The position numbers were made by a program, and so were the translations under genes. The notes below the pieces were generated by a model, which saw nothing but the letters and a program-made list of their open reading frames with translations, was not told the DNA's origin and searched no databases. Below, in pieces: positions 26,409-35,727 of a DNA stretch of 64,000 nucleotides; position 1 is the stretch's first letter, and each line of letters opens with the position of its first letter. This stretch comes from CAWKKW01 sp963850345. Its GTDB lineage: Bacteria > Acidobacteriota > Terriglobia > Terriglobales > Acidobacteriaceae. Location: assembly GCA_963850345.1 (NCBI GenBank), contig CAWKKW010000003.1, forward strand, positions 1 to 64,000. Direction: 5' to 3'.

Positions 26409-27971
26409 TCAAGGAGTACTCTGTGGGCGGACATTCAGAATGATGCGACGGTAGGAGGTGAGTTGTGGCGACCCATCGTCCGTGACTGCGAGGATGATGT
26501 GGGCCACGCCCGGCCCGGAGCAGGGCAGCACATGGGGCAGCCATGCTTCGTGACACACCGCCGTCGGCGTGACAGTGGCTTTCATGCCATCAGTACCTGT
26601 GATAGTTACAGACGACAGGTTCGTGCCGGTGCCACCCGCCTCGGCATAGTGGAACCAATGGTAGTGGAGTCTCTGACCGTCGGGATCGCGAGTTCCACTC
26701 GCATCGAGCACAACCGGTTTACCAACCTCTGCGTCTATTACAACGGGCGCAGTACCTTCTAATCCGTTCACAGAGACCACGGGATTGTGGTTAGCGTGAG
26801 CATAGTCTTGGATCGTCCAATCCATACGCGCGGCGAAGTCATGCTGAAACGCACTTCGCCAACGCCAGATGGTCGCCTGGTCTGAGGTATACGTTCTGCC
26901 ATCCGAGCCTGGCACGGTGTCCTGCGAGGTGACGCGAGTGAACATGTCACCACCCTGGGTCCAGATCGCGTGCGTCTCTCCATACGGCTGGCGGTAGACA
27001 TACCGGCCGCCCCAACCACCCCAGTCGGGCCGACGATACGACTCCAGCCCATTGGGAATTAAGCCCAGAAAGGATGGCGTGTCGCCCTCCATGATGAACG
27101 CGAAGCGTGGATACAATTTTCCCAGAGGGCCCTTGCTGCGAATATTCTCATCGAGCCATTCATTTGTAACCGTCTTAGTGTCTGCGCCGGCTCCGTTCCG
27201 GTAGTAGACGTCGCCGCTGATGCCCGTCCATGTGGCGTAGTAATACGCTTCGCCATCGGGGCTCGAGGGCTGGACGACGTACAGCAGATCGGGAAACTCA
27301 CGTCGAATCCAGGGCCCAGCATCGTCCTGATCCGATATTGAAGAGACTCGGAGCTTCGAAATAAACTTAGCCAGCTCCGACGCTGAGCGAGTCGCCCTGA
27401 CCTCGATCAACGCTTCGGCCAGTGTATTCGCGCCCCCCCACAGGCAGATCCAGAGTGGCCGAGCATCTTCGCGATCCACCGACCGGATAATGGCCTTCGA
27501 ACCATCGGAACTCTGACCGATTCCCGTAGCCTTCATTCCATAGGCAGGTTGGCCGGCAAACACTCGACCGCCCAGTTCGTCTGCAGTGGGCCAGCCTTTG
27601 GCGTGCAGAAGAAGATTGGGCCGCACCTCGCCATAAGCGTGGATGAGAGACCGCATTGTCTCCGGGTGGACTGCCCTCTTCTGCCAGGTGGAAGTAGCAG
27701 CGATGAGAGCTTCCAGATCCAGCTCGTTCGAGTAGAGCAGTAGGCGCACGAGTGACATCTGATCATCCGGCTCATTGCCGATGTCGCTGATGATCACAAC
27801 GCGAGGATGCCCGGTGAAGTCGTCGATGTGCGCTGACGGAGGATCCTGCGCGCCGACGCAGCACGTGGTTGTGAGAATGATTGCGAGCAGGACCAGGCAG
27901 CTCGAGACAGCAGGTCGAAAACGTCCCCGAGTAAGTGGTCCAACTAAGTCGGACTTTAATCTGCGAATCAT
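26409..27971 (-). CDS. DUF1593 nucleoside-hydrolase-like protein with Ig-like C-terminus
   Basis: 520 residues with a signal sequence (CLVLLAIILTTTCCVGAQ), whose two cysteines make a lipoprotein possible. VVIISDIGNEPDDQMSLVRLL is the calcium-binding Asp cluster typical of nucleoside-hydrolase-like folds; WICLWGGANTLAEAL follows. The C-terminal 110 residues are a beta-sandwich (DAEVGKPVVLDASGTRDPDGQRLHYHWF). This two-domain layout matches proteins known as DUF1593 or the cellulose-binding Sde_0182 type, found beside polysaccharide-degrading enzymes. The ligand is unknown; sugars or ribosides are possible. It faces the GH79 gene with only 26 bases between stops. Confidence 0.8.
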   Translation of the reverse strand: MIRRLKSDLVGPLTRGRFRPAVSSCLVLLAIILTTTCCVGAQDPPSAHIDDFTGHPRVVIISDIGNEPDDQMSLVRLLLYSNELDLEALIAATSTWQKRAVHPETMRSLIHAYGEVRPNLLLHAKGWPTADELGGRVFAGQPAYGMKATGIGQSSDGSKAIIRSVDREDARPLWICLWGGANTLAEALIEVRATRSASELAKFISKLRVSSISDQDDAGPWIRREFPDLLYVVQPSSPDGEAYYYATWTGISGDVYYRNGAGADTKTVTNEWLDENIRSKGPLGKLYPRFAFIMEGDTPSFLGLIPNGLESYRRPDWGGWGGRYVYRQPYGETHAIWTQGGDMFTRVTSQDTVPGSDGRTYTSDQATIWRWRSAFQHDFAARMDWTIQDYAHANHNPVVSVNGLEGTAPVVIDAEVGKPVVLDASGTRDPDGQRLHYHWFHYAEAGGTGTNLSSVTITGTDGMKATVTPTAVCHEAWLPHVLPCSGPGVAHIILAVTDDGSPQLTSYRRIILNVRPQSTP

Positions 27972-28035
27972 AAGTTATGCTCCGGACAGTAGTCTGCGCG
28001 ACATCGGTCAATAGCAGGACGCTCTAAACAAAAGG

Positions 28036-31000
28036 CTATTGGCTCTTGCCTGCAAGATTGTAGCCCTCAAGAATAATCCGGGGTCGTTCTCCACGCGTGT
28101 CTGCGTCTTCTAATTGAACACGGATGGTCCGTCGCTCGCCCGGCATGAGCGCGATGTAGTTGTCATCGTAGATCGCCGGCAGGATATGATCTCCTGTCTT
28201 CTGTCTGACAGCCTTCACGCGGAGCATCAGTGCGGGCGTTTCAGAGACATTGTGCAATTGCGTGGTTAGCGTCCACTGATCGCCCCGCCGTTCCACTCGG
28301 GTGGCTGTGGCGATGCGCGCGGGCCGCAGATCGCGAATACCCTGGTAGTCTCCTTCGGTAACTCCGTGGAGATAGAAGTTAGTGGAGAGCACCGTAGCTC
28401 CGCTGGTCAAGCTTAGGCGGAGGAAGTGTGTACGCGCAAGACCTGGAGGGAACTCGAACTGGAGGGGAGTTGCGGTGCTGTCTTCTTTGCTGTCAAGGGC
28501 AGCGGACTTTTCCCACTTCAGCTTGCCGTCCAGGTCAATCACCTCTGCGTGAGCGGTCAATCCTGTCTGATCCCCTGCGTTGTTCACTACCTCGACGGCA
28601 TCGGTCAAGGCGTTCCACTGAATGTGCAGCGGCTCGGCAGCCTTCTTAGCGCCGAAATAGCCGGCGTCTGTCTCGTAGAAATAATCGTAAGTCTGCCAGA
28701 GCAGGGACGGCCAGGCAGGATGACTCATCCAAATCAGCAACCCGAGCCGGTTCTTACTCTGCCCTTCAAACATTCCGCGGTAGGCATCGTAATCGACGAA
28801 CTGCGCGAAGCTCATCCACTCCCGCAGACTCGTCGCGCCTCCGTACTGCTGCTCGATGGCCGCAGTAAATGGGTTATGCGCATGGAAATCGTGCAATGGC
28901 CATTGGCTACTCTGAGGCCACATCGCAGATGCAGGCATGGTGCGAGTGAGGCTATCCATCTCGACCACGTTGGGCGAGCCCATCTCGCTGTGAAACCTGG
29001 TGGGCGCGTTCGCGAAATAAAATTTCAGCGGCTCGACGCGGTACGGTCCATGCCCGCTGACCGGCCCGTCGGCGGAACTGGAAATATAGTGATGCCCGGG
29101 CGCAAGCGTGGACACCAGGGAGCGTAAGCCCTCATCAATTGGCTGTGGAGGGAACCCCTCGTTGCGCCCGCAAAAGAGACCCACGGACGCATGGTTACGA
29201 ATGCGCAAGATATAGTCCCGGGCATTCTCGAGGAAGAGATCATAGTCGTCCGGATCTGGTCCATCCCATGGATTGGCGAGCCAGAAATCCTGCCACACAA
29301 TCACTCCGTTGCGATCGGCAGCATCATAGAAAGCCTCGTCGCCAATCTGACCAACCCAGTCTCGAATCATGTTGAAGTGCTCGTCGCGGTGGTAGCGAAG
29401 GGCCGTTTCATATTCTCGGGAACGGTATCGGAGCATCGACTCGGAGAAACCCCAGTTTCCTCCGCGGGCGATCAGACGTCGCCCGTTGATCCAGATCTTC
29501 AGAACGTCGCCATCTTCTGAATAAGTGAATTGACGGATGCCCGCTTGGAACTCGGACTGATCAGAGACTGCGCCATCATTGGTGACAAAGCTCAGCTTCA
29601 CAGGGTAAAGATTGGGGGATCCGTAACCCACGGGCCACCAGAGTCTGGGATGCTCGATCCGCAGAGCCGGCGCGTTTGAGGGATTCAGCTCAAATGTCTG
29701 GCTTGCGGAACCGTCGAGGGTTATGGGAATCGACACTGATACTGTGCCAAATTGTGCGCGGAGTGTTCCCGTGACTACTTGAGGTTCCTGGTTGTGCAGG
29801 GTAGCCTGCATTGCTACATCCGCACGTTCGGTATTGGGCAACGGAAGAGCGGTCGTGACAAGGGAATCCTCAATCGTAACTGCACCGGTAGTCGAAAGCG
29901 ACACGTCACTCCAGATGCCAGTGTCGCGCCCTCGTATCGTGGAGATCCAGTCCCAACCGGCAGTCGCGTGATAGGTCGGGTTGTCTCGACCGAGGGCACC
30001 GCCGTTCAGAGTCATACCGGCCTTGTCCTTGGTCGAGCCGGGGTTGTCGTTCTTAAGGATGCGCACTGCGAGTACGCTTTGGGCTCCGGGGTGCAGCCAG
30101 CGAGTCACATCGAAGCGGCCTCGCAGGAAGCCCCCGTCGATGCGCCCCACCTCGCTTCCATTCAGGTAAACTTCCGCCTTCCAGTTGATGCCCTTGAAGT
30201 TCAACCAGAAGTGTGGATTCGAGCCTCTCGCAGGCGGCGCGGTGAATTCGTCTCGATACCAGAAGTCGGCGCAAAAGAAGGAATCGGAGATTGCATATTG
30301 ATTGTCGCCGTAGTCGGGATTGGGGATGGCATCATCATTGAGGAAGCTGGTAAGCACCGTGCCTGGGACAGTAGCTACGAGCCAGTCGTGGTCCTTGTAG
30401 CTGGGCTGCGAGAGCTCTTCACCGCTTGCGGAGACGCGGGACGCGCGTTGCAATCGCCACGCTCCGCCACTCAAGTTGAGCCGCCCGCCAGGTTCTGCGG
30501 CAGGGGCGCGCTTCGGCTTCGGCATGGGTCCGCCGCGGCCGAATACCTCCAGTTCACTCAGCACATAACTCCCGGGCTCGGCGGGTTTGGTCATCCATAC
30601 GCGAAGATACCGGGCATGCGCCGCCTGCTCTAAGTGAATATCCTGGCTGAGTGACGTTCCTGTTGGCAGCGGTTGAAGGGTTTTCCATTCAGAGGCATCA
30701 CTTGAAATCTGGATTGAGCCCTCGCTCGCGCGCCGAATCCAAGAGAGGGTAACCCGGTCGAAGGTGCACTGTGCGCCAAGATCCACGTAGACCCACTCTT
30801 CACCGGTGCCCGCGCTCATCCAGGCGCTCGAAAAATTATTCGGCCCCGCAATTCGGATTTCTCGACCTTGATCAAACAAGTTGGCTTCGGCGACTTGCCA
30901 CGTGTGCATGCCGGCGGCCGCGAGATTCACGCGATAGTAACGATACCGAGAAGGCTCGTTGAACGCGATGGTCTGCTTGAAGCTAGGACCTGCGTCATTC

Positions 31001-31593
31001 ATCGGAGCCCACGTCGCTCCCGACAGGCTGCCCAGTTCTTTCCAGGTGACATGGTCATCGGAGCCTGAGACGGCGTAGCGCCAGTTCCCGGACGCTTGTA
31101 ACTGATGCTGATCTGGTTTTCGAAGATATAAGTCGATGCGATCGAGTTCGGGAGGCGTAGCGCCGTCGATATCGAACTCAACCCACGCAAATTCTCCTTC
31201 CACGGTTACCGCTGAGACCACATTGCCGTCGAGGAACGCCTCGCGTTCATTCTTGGGAAGCACGCCGCGATCACTGGTGGAGGTCGACAGGACCCAGCCG
31301 ATGTCCTGATCTTTGACGCCATCTGTAATCAGCTGTGCAGTCAAGTTATAGTCGTACGCGCTCGACTGGTATGCAGGCCGGTGCAGCGCGAGATTGCGGT
31401 AGGTGTTCGCATCGATCTGCATCGAGGGTCCGACATATTCCCTGGGGTCGCCAGGATAGACCCCGACATCTCGTGTATATACCTGGGCTGCGCACATGGA
31501 GGAAGACAACAAAAGTAACAATAAGAGGCACGTAACTGTGTATCCGAAACGACAGAGACACACGGGCAGCGCCGCCAGTCGGTGGTTGTACAT
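28036..31593 (-). CDS. GH2 exo-beta-glucosaminidase/mannosidase-like enzyme with two discoidin-type domains
   Basis: 1185 residues from the ATG at 31593, which has GGAAAGG at seven bases; a TTG 15 bases earlier lies inside that ribosome site. After a signal peptide (LLLLLLLSSSMCAAQ) come two F5/8 type C (CBM32-like) beta-sandwiches (about 50-240 and 245-360, RYLRVWMTKP). The GH2 sugar-binding domain follows (FWYRDEFTAPP, GINWKAEVYLNG), an Ig-like domain, and the barrel with acid/base Glu in CGRNEGFPP and nucleophile Glu in FHSEMGSP. The set resembles exo-chitosanase/beta-mannosidase branches of GH2. It would act on extracellular oligosaccharides, anchored by its binding domains. Specificity cannot be decided from sequence; a chitosan, mannan or other substrate is possible. 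Confidence 0.83.
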   Translation of the reverse strand: MYNHRLAALPVCLCRFGYTVTCLLLLLLLSSSMCAAQVYTRDVGVYPGDPREYVGPSMQIDANTYRNLALHRPAYQSSAYDYNLTAQLITDGVKDQDIGWVLSTSTSDRGVLPKNEREAFLDGNVVSAVTVEGEFAWVEFDIDGATPPELDRIDLYLRKPDQHQLQASGNWRYAVSGSDDHVTWKELGSLSGATWAPMNDAGPSFKQTIAFNEPSRYRYYRVNLAAAGMHTWQVAEANLFDQGREIRIAGPNNFSSAWMSAGTGEEWVYVDLGAQCTFDRVTLSWIRRASEGSIQISSDASEWKTLQPLPTGTSLSQDIHLEQAAHARYLRVWMTKPAEPGSYVLSELEVFGRGGPMPKPKRAPAAEPGGRLNLSGGAWRLQRASRVSASGEELSQPSYKDHDWLVATVPGTVLTSFLNDDAIPNPDYGDNQYAISDSFFCADFWYRDEFTAPPARGSNPHFWLNFKGINWKAEVYLNGSEVGRIDGGFLRGRFDVTRWLHPGAQSVLAVRILKNDNPGSTKDKAGMTLNGGALGRDNPTYHATAGWDWISTIRGRDTGIWSDVSLSTTGAVTIEDSLVTTALPLPNTERADVAMQATLHNQEPQVVTGTLRAQFGTVSVSIPITLDGSASQTFELNPSNAPALRIEHPRLWWPVGYGSPNLYPVKLSFVTNDGAVSDQSEFQAGIRQFTYSEDGDVLKIWINGRRLIARGGNWGFSESMLRYRSREYETALRYHRDEHFNMIRDWVGQIGDEAFYDAADRNGVIVWQDFWLANPWDGPDPDDYDLFLENARDYILRIRNHASVGLFCGRNEGFPPQPIDEGLRSLVSTLAPGHHYISSSADGPVSGHGPYRVEPLKFYFANAPTRFHSEMGSPNVVEMDSLTRTMPASAMWPQSSQWPLHDFHAHNPFTAAIEQQYGGATSLREWMSFAQFVDYDAYRGMFEGQSKNRLGLLIWMSHPAWPSLLWQTYDYFYETDAGYFGAKKAAEPLHIQWNALTDAVEVVNNAGDQTGLTAHAEVIDLDGKLKWEKSAALDSKEDSTATPLQFEFPPGLARTHFLRLSLTSGATVLSTNFYLHGVTEGDYQGIRDLRPARIATATRVERRGDQWTLTTQLHNVSETPALMLRVKAVRQKTGDHILPAIYDDNYIALMPGERRTIRVQLEDADTRGERPRIILEGYNLAGKSQ

Positions 31594-31760
31594 CGAGCGC
31601 CTTTCCAAACAGTTAGACCATCAGGAGCTTGTGAGTTGTAACGGAGAATGATACTTCAGACGATGGACTCGAGACCAACGCAGATCAAACTCGTGGGGCG
31701 CCCGCCGCCGAGATCATTCGAGGAGTTGGTCCTCACTGCGGTTTGGAGTAATGATTGCTG

Positions 31761-33170
31761 TTATTGCACAGCACCTGCAAGCGGAGCACTCTGCCCTGCT
31801 ATGAGGCCGGAGATACTGGTCGCGAGTTGGGGGTTATTCATGACGAAGAACATTCCGCCTCGACCATTCTGGCTCGCCGAGCAGTTGGTGCCGCTGATCG
31901 AGCCTTCCTGGTTCATGTCGCCAAAGATCGAATAACTCGTTCCGGGCGCGGTAGAGGCGCCAATCTTCGCGTGATTGCCGTTGGGGTTCACTCCACCCTT
32001 CAGACCGAATTCAAGATTGGACCAATGTCCTGTGGTGGCAATCTCCACCGCACCGGGGCTTGCCAGCGATTCATCCCAACATCCCATCTTTGTGTCGGCT
32101 GTAGTGGAAGGGAGCGCGTCGGGATTTGTCCACCAATTGGCGGTGCGCAACGAAACGCCTCCGAGGACAGCCGACACCATCTGCCATGGCGGCACGGCGA
32201 GTTTGGAGGGCTTCGAAATGAGCTCCGCGCCGGTCGAGAGCATTCCCGTCAGCACAGTGGAGTTGTCTGATTTGGTGCCGAGACTGTTCACAAGCTCTTG
32301 AACGTCTGGCGGTCCGCCGTTTTGGACAATCTGCGGGTTCTTAGGGTCTGTGACTACGCTGGCGTTGTTGAGGCCTTGAAGCACCAGTACGAGGTCATCC
32401 TTGTTAAGGCGAAGAGCAAAGAAATGCTGACTTACTTCTATATCGTTATCTCGAATACACCCGAGGGTATTTCCATCCGTCTTACGCGGAAACTTTGCCG
32501 ATCCAGACAGGGGCCACGATGGAGTGGATACCTGCATGACGAATCCCTCTCCTGCGTCGTTCCAGCTAACCATTCCTTTGGAGTGCCCCCAGGGAGCGCC
32601 GCATCCACTGCCACTGCATACGCCCGGTGGATCGCCGTAAGGCTGGTCGTTCCAGACGACATAATGGTAGGTGCCGTTGTAGACCTCGTCGAAGCTCGCG
32701 CTCACAGGATCAGAGGTGGTGGTGCCGAGACAATCTTTGCTGCCGTCCTGCAACGTTGCCGTCTCGCTGCTCGCGTAGATATAGCGTTGTCCGAAGTTAT
32801 GGTAGGCCGGCGTATTCTGCACCGTGCCGCCGAAGAGACACGTTCGCGAATCGGATGCGCCACACTTGGGAAAGCTTCCGGAGTTAAGCTTGAACACAAA
32901 CCACCATGCGACTGGATGCCCTTTCTGCAGCATGGGAAGAGGCGCGGTGCAGGGCGGAGAGTCGGGTGTGCCTGCGCCGCAGCTCGCTATAAGCCCGGCT
33001 TGCGTCGTCGCTGCCTGCTGAGGAGGTCCAGGCGCGACAGGCTTTGCGGTGGAGCCGGTGAGTGCACCATGCAGCAGAGCAATCCCGAGCGGAATGGCTG
33101 GACCGATCGTCCGGATCACACGCCCGGGCGACACAGCCTTCTGATTCCGCGTAGTCTCGGCCGAGGCCAT
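31761..33170 (-). CDS. Bacterial deoxyribonuclease II-family protein
   Basis: 469 residues with a hydrophobic N-terminal segment (IGPAIPLGIALLHGAL) probably for export. DNase II signatures run through the chain: PVAWWFVFKLN (about 86-95), YHYVVWNDQP (about 168-177), WGHSKGM and GFVMQVSTPSWP. The two HxK elements that form the phospholipase-D-like active site are H196/K198 and H400/K402 (NHAKIG). DNase II cleaves DNA by a metal-independent mechanism leaving 3'-phosphates. Start ATG 33170 follows GGAAAGGA. In bacteria these enzymes are patchily distributed and may serve nutrient DNA use or attack on competitors. It lies 70 bases from two related small membrane protein genes on the same strand. 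Confidence 0.75.
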   Translation of the reverse strand: MASAETTRNQKAVSPGRVIRTIGPAIPLGIALLHGALTGSTAKPVAPGPPQQAATTQAGLIASCGAGTPDSPPCTAPLPMLQKGHPVAWWFVFKLNSGSFPKCGASDSRTCLFGGTVQNTPAYHNFGQRYIYASSETATLQDGSKDCLGTTTSDPVSASFDEVYNGTYHYVVWNDQPYGDPPGVCSGSGCGAPWGHSKGMVSWNDAGEGFVMQVSTPSWPLSGSAKFPRKTDGNTLGCIRDNDIEVSQHFFALRLNKDDLVLVLQGLNNASVVTDPKNPQIVQNGGPPDVQELVNSLGTKSDNSTVLTGMLSTGAELISKPSKLAVPPWQMVSAVLGGVSLRTANWWTNPDALPSTTADTKMGCWDESLASPGAVEIATTGHWSNLEFGLKGGVNPNGNHAKIGASTAPGTSYSIFGDMNQEGSISGTNCSASQNGRGGMFFVMNNPQLATSISGLIAGQSAPLAGAVQ

Positions 33171-33240
33171 CCGATGCTTTCCTTTCCAACATGCGGCTCA
33201 GAGGAAGCGCAATGAAGAGAGGTGAGAGGCGCTAAGCCAG

Positions 33241-33669
33241 TTAGTTGGTCGCCCCGGTGGATGCTGTTCCTGCCGGCGTAACTACCGAGGAGGCTCCAGT
33301 GGCGGAGATGGCTTGCGCCGTGGCCCTCACGCTTTCGCGCTCTTGTGGAGTTGTCACTCCCTCGTCACGGCTATACGAGATTCCCTTGCCTACCGCGTAT
33401 GTACTCGCGCTGATTCCAAGTAATGTCAGCACACCATCGGGAATGTCGGGGAATCTAGTGCCACGCTCTACCAGGATGAAAAAGCTGATTGCGATGACAA
33501 GCGTAAACACGAGCAGTTGAAATCTGGACATACTCGCCTGTCCATTCGACTCCGAAAGCAGGCTGGAAAGGTTGATCTTACCGCTCCAGATCATCCATAG
33601 GAGTGTGGCGCAGAGCAGCCCCATGAAGAGACACACTCCGTAGCCGCATATTGTCTGCATCATCGTCAT
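33241..33669 (-). CDS. Small two-helix membrane protein, paralogue of its neighbour
   Basis: 142 residues with a first membrane helix near 8-28 (YGVCLFMGLLCATLLWMIW), a short INLSSLL stretch, a second helix near 50-68 (LLVFTLVIAISFFILV), and a third weakly hydrophobic segment with LLGISASTYAVGKGI. The tail is rich in Ala, Thr and Ser. The order 'IxLxxLL - R.QLL..TL - LLG.S...YA..K' recurs in the gene immediately upstream (33679-34002), so the two are diverged duplicates. ATG 33669 has AAGGA. The gap between them is nine bases, so they are co-transcribed. Function unknown. Confidence 0.62.
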   Translation of the reverse strand: MTMMQTICGYGVCLFMGLLCATLLWMIWSGKINLSSLLSESNGQASMSRFQLLVFTLVIAISFFILVERGTRFPDIPDGVLTLLGISASTYAVGKGISYSRDEGVTTPQERESVRATAQAISATGASSVVTPAGTASTGATN

Positions 33670-33678
33670 GTGTAGTCC

Positions 33679-34002
33679 TTATGATTTCCTGGTCAGTGTT
33701 GTCATTGCTTTTACCGAGGCGTAGATTCCGCTACTCCCGCCGAATAGGTACAGCCACTCACGACTTACTTCCGGCATCGCTCCTGCAGTTCCATGAAGGA
33801 CCGAACTAAGATACTTGGCGCTCACCGCCAGGGTCGCCAGCAGTAACTGCACTCGTTCAGGACTTACCCGGCCGGCGTCCTCTTTCCGGTTTAGCAGGCC
33901 AGCCAGTTCTATCTTCCTGGTGAGGAGTCTGAACACAAGAATGGCAACTAGTAAGATCAGGAACGCGTGTAACTCGTGTTCAAGCAGAGATACGGGGTCC
34001 AT
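33679..34002 (-). CDS. Small membrane protein, first of a paralogous pair
   Basis: 107 residues from the ATG at 34002; the frame is open to 34323 but the extension is Arg/Ser-rich and non-native. It has a strong membrane helix near 14-30 (AFLILLVAILVFRLL), then IELAGLLNRKEDAGRVSPERVQLLLATLAVSAKYL and a final LYLFGGSSGIYASVKAM. The same pattern occurs in the downstream gene, suggesting duplication. No clear ribosome site precedes this ATG, so the start is uncertain. With the DNase II gene it forms a three-gene minus-strand run. A role as a membrane partner, channel or immunity protein is conceivable but not shown. Confidence 0.58.
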   Translation of the reverse strand: MDPVSLLEHELHAFLILLVAILVFRLLTRKIELAGLLNRKEDAGRVSPERVQLLLATLAVSAKYLSSVLHGTAGAMPEVSREWLYLFGGSSGIYASVKAMTTLTRKS

Positions 34003-34205
34003 AGATCGTGAGCGGGAGTATAGCAGCGCAGACCCCAAAAACGACTTTATATTTTCGGCAATTCGCAGGCAGAACTTACCCTGCATACTGCTAAACAACA
34101 CACGAGGTTCATGCACGGTGCTGCTGCGGCAGGATCTACGCTGTCGCGTCTGCCCGCCAAGACTCCGTGAGATCTGGTCAGCTGGCGGACCTGAAGCGCC
34201 AGTAG

Positions 34206-35525
34206 CTAGACTTTGACTTCCCAACCTTTCTCGTAGTCGCGCGACCAGAACTTCATCGCCTCGGCATCGTCTTGCACATGACCGTTCTTCGTATCGAGAT
34301 GCAGCTCCCGATTGACGAACCAAGCGACGTTGGACAGTTGCAGCATGGTCACCGCGACGTTGCCGACGTCCACTGGAGAATGGAGTGTTTCCCCGCTTCG
34401 AATCCCGTCGATCAGGTTTTTGAAATGGGCGTCGGTCATGGAATCGCGGCTGAGCAGGTCACTCGTCGCTGTTTCGTGACCGGTTTTGAATTCATCGGTC
34501 TTTTTGCCTGATGCGTCGTACACTTCGTATCCGTCACGATCGATGAGCACACTGCCGGTGGTGCCGTGGATGGTTGAGCCACGACTGCGCCCATAGCAGA
34601 GCATCCCCTGGCAGCTTCGTCCTTCCCAGGTGATCATCTTGTCGGGATACTCGAAGTTGGTCACCAGTGTGTCATAGAACTGCCAGTCATCCTTGTACTG
34701 ATACCGGCCGCCGGACGCGGTTACTCGCTCTGGATACTCCGCCTGCAAAGCCCAGCGGCAGACATCCACTTCGTGCGTGCCGTTGTTGAGTGTCTCGCCG
34801 GTTCCATATCTGCGCAGCCAATGCCAGTTATACGGATGGATATTGTCCTTGTAAGCGCTTCTTGGCGCGGGCCCCTGCCACAAGTCCCAATCAAGCGTCT
34901 GGGGTACAGGCACCTCTTTGCCGAAGCCCATCGATTTGCGAGTATTCACGTACCACGCTCGCGCGAGATAGGGGCGGCCAATGAAGCCGTCATGAATCTT
35001 CTGAATGATGGAGATGGTGTGAGGAGAAGAACGTTGCTGATCGCCAACCTGCACCAGCTTGCCGTATTTTTTTTGGGCCGCAACGAGCAGTTCCCCTTCG
35101 CGGGGATTGTGGCTTGAGGGCTTCTCGACATACACGTGCTTGCCGGCTTGCAACCCGAGTACAGCCATGGGCGCGTGCCAGTGATCGGGTGTTGCAATGG
35201 TGATGGCGTCCACGTCCTTCGACTCGAGAACTTTGCGGAAGTCCTTTTCGGCGGCGGGCGCATAGGTTAACTCCTTCTGCGCCTCGGCAGAGAACTTCTC
35301 GAGGATCTTGGAATCGACGTCGCAGACATAAGAGACGCGGGCGGAGTCACTGTTCGACTTGAGGGCAGAAAGGTGCGCGTACCCTCGGCCGTTCAGGCCC
35401 ATGATGGCAAAGTTCAACCGGTTATTTGAGCCGACGATCTGTGCGTAGCTGCGCGCGGTCGTGCGCATCGCCGCGCCCGCCACTCCTACCGCGACTCCAT
35501 CCAAAAAGGTACGTCGAGAAATCAT
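34206..35525 (-). CDS. Gfo/Idh/MocA-family oxidoreductase, Tat-exported
   Basis: 439 residues starting with a twin-arginine signal (SRRTFLDGVAVGVAGAA). A Rossmann NAD(P)-binding domain (LNFAIMGLNGRGYAHL, YVCDVD) is followed by the family motif GKHVYVEKPSSHNP, whose Lys is the usual catalytic or cofactor-contacting residue. The C-terminal alpha/beta domain contains NGTHEVDVCRWAL, where the His is part of the substrate site. Tat export with a folded cofactor is typical of this secreted subgroup in Acidobacteria and Planctomycetes, which oxidises or rearranges sugars and glycosides. Substrate unknown. ATG 35525 has GAGGG just upstream. It belongs functionally near the carbohydrate genes though not in an operon with them. 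Confidence 0.87.
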   Translation of the reverse strand: MISRRTFLDGVAVGVAGAAMRTTARSYAQIVGSNNRLNFAIMGLNGRGYAHLSALKSNSDSARVSYVCDVDSKILEKFSAEAQKELTYAPAAEKDFRKVLESKDVDAITIATPDHWHAPMAVLGLQAGKHVYVEKPSSHNPREGELLVAAQKKYGKLVQVGDQQRSSPHTISIIQKIHDGFIGRPYLARAWYVNTRKSMGFGKEVPVPQTLDWDLWQGPAPRSAYKDNIHPYNWHWLRRYGTGETLNNGTHEVDVCRWALQAEYPERVTASGGRYQYKDDWQFYDTLVTNFEYPDKMITWEGRSCQGMLCYGRSRGSTIHGTTGSVLIDRDGYEVYDASGKKTDEFKTGHETATSDLLSRDSMTDAHFKNLIDGIRSGETLHSPVDVGNVAVTMLQLSNVAWFVNRELHLDTKNGHVQDDAEAMKFWSRDYEKGWEVKV

Positions 35526-35727
35526 TTGCCCTCATTTCCAGCCAGCAGGCACAGGCCAGCAAATCCTCAAAGCGAACGGTCAAATCTGCGCGGCCCTGGA
35601 GAGACCCGGGTGCGAACCCGATCGACATTCCCGCTAACCCTTATACACGGGGAGAGCCTTCCCTTTCACACGCCGAAGGCCGGAGACTACACTGACAAGC
35701 AGAGCAACCTTAGCAACTTGGGCAAAA

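Noticed and set aside
29752..30633. Plus-strand open frame opposite the GH2 gene
   Set aside because: Antisense to a clear GH2 sugar-binding and Ig region; no motif and no ribosome site.
32298..33215. 305-codon plus-strand open frame opposite the DNase II gene
   Set aside because: The minus strand shows all DNase II motifs; the plus frame has none and reaches beyond the gene only by chance.
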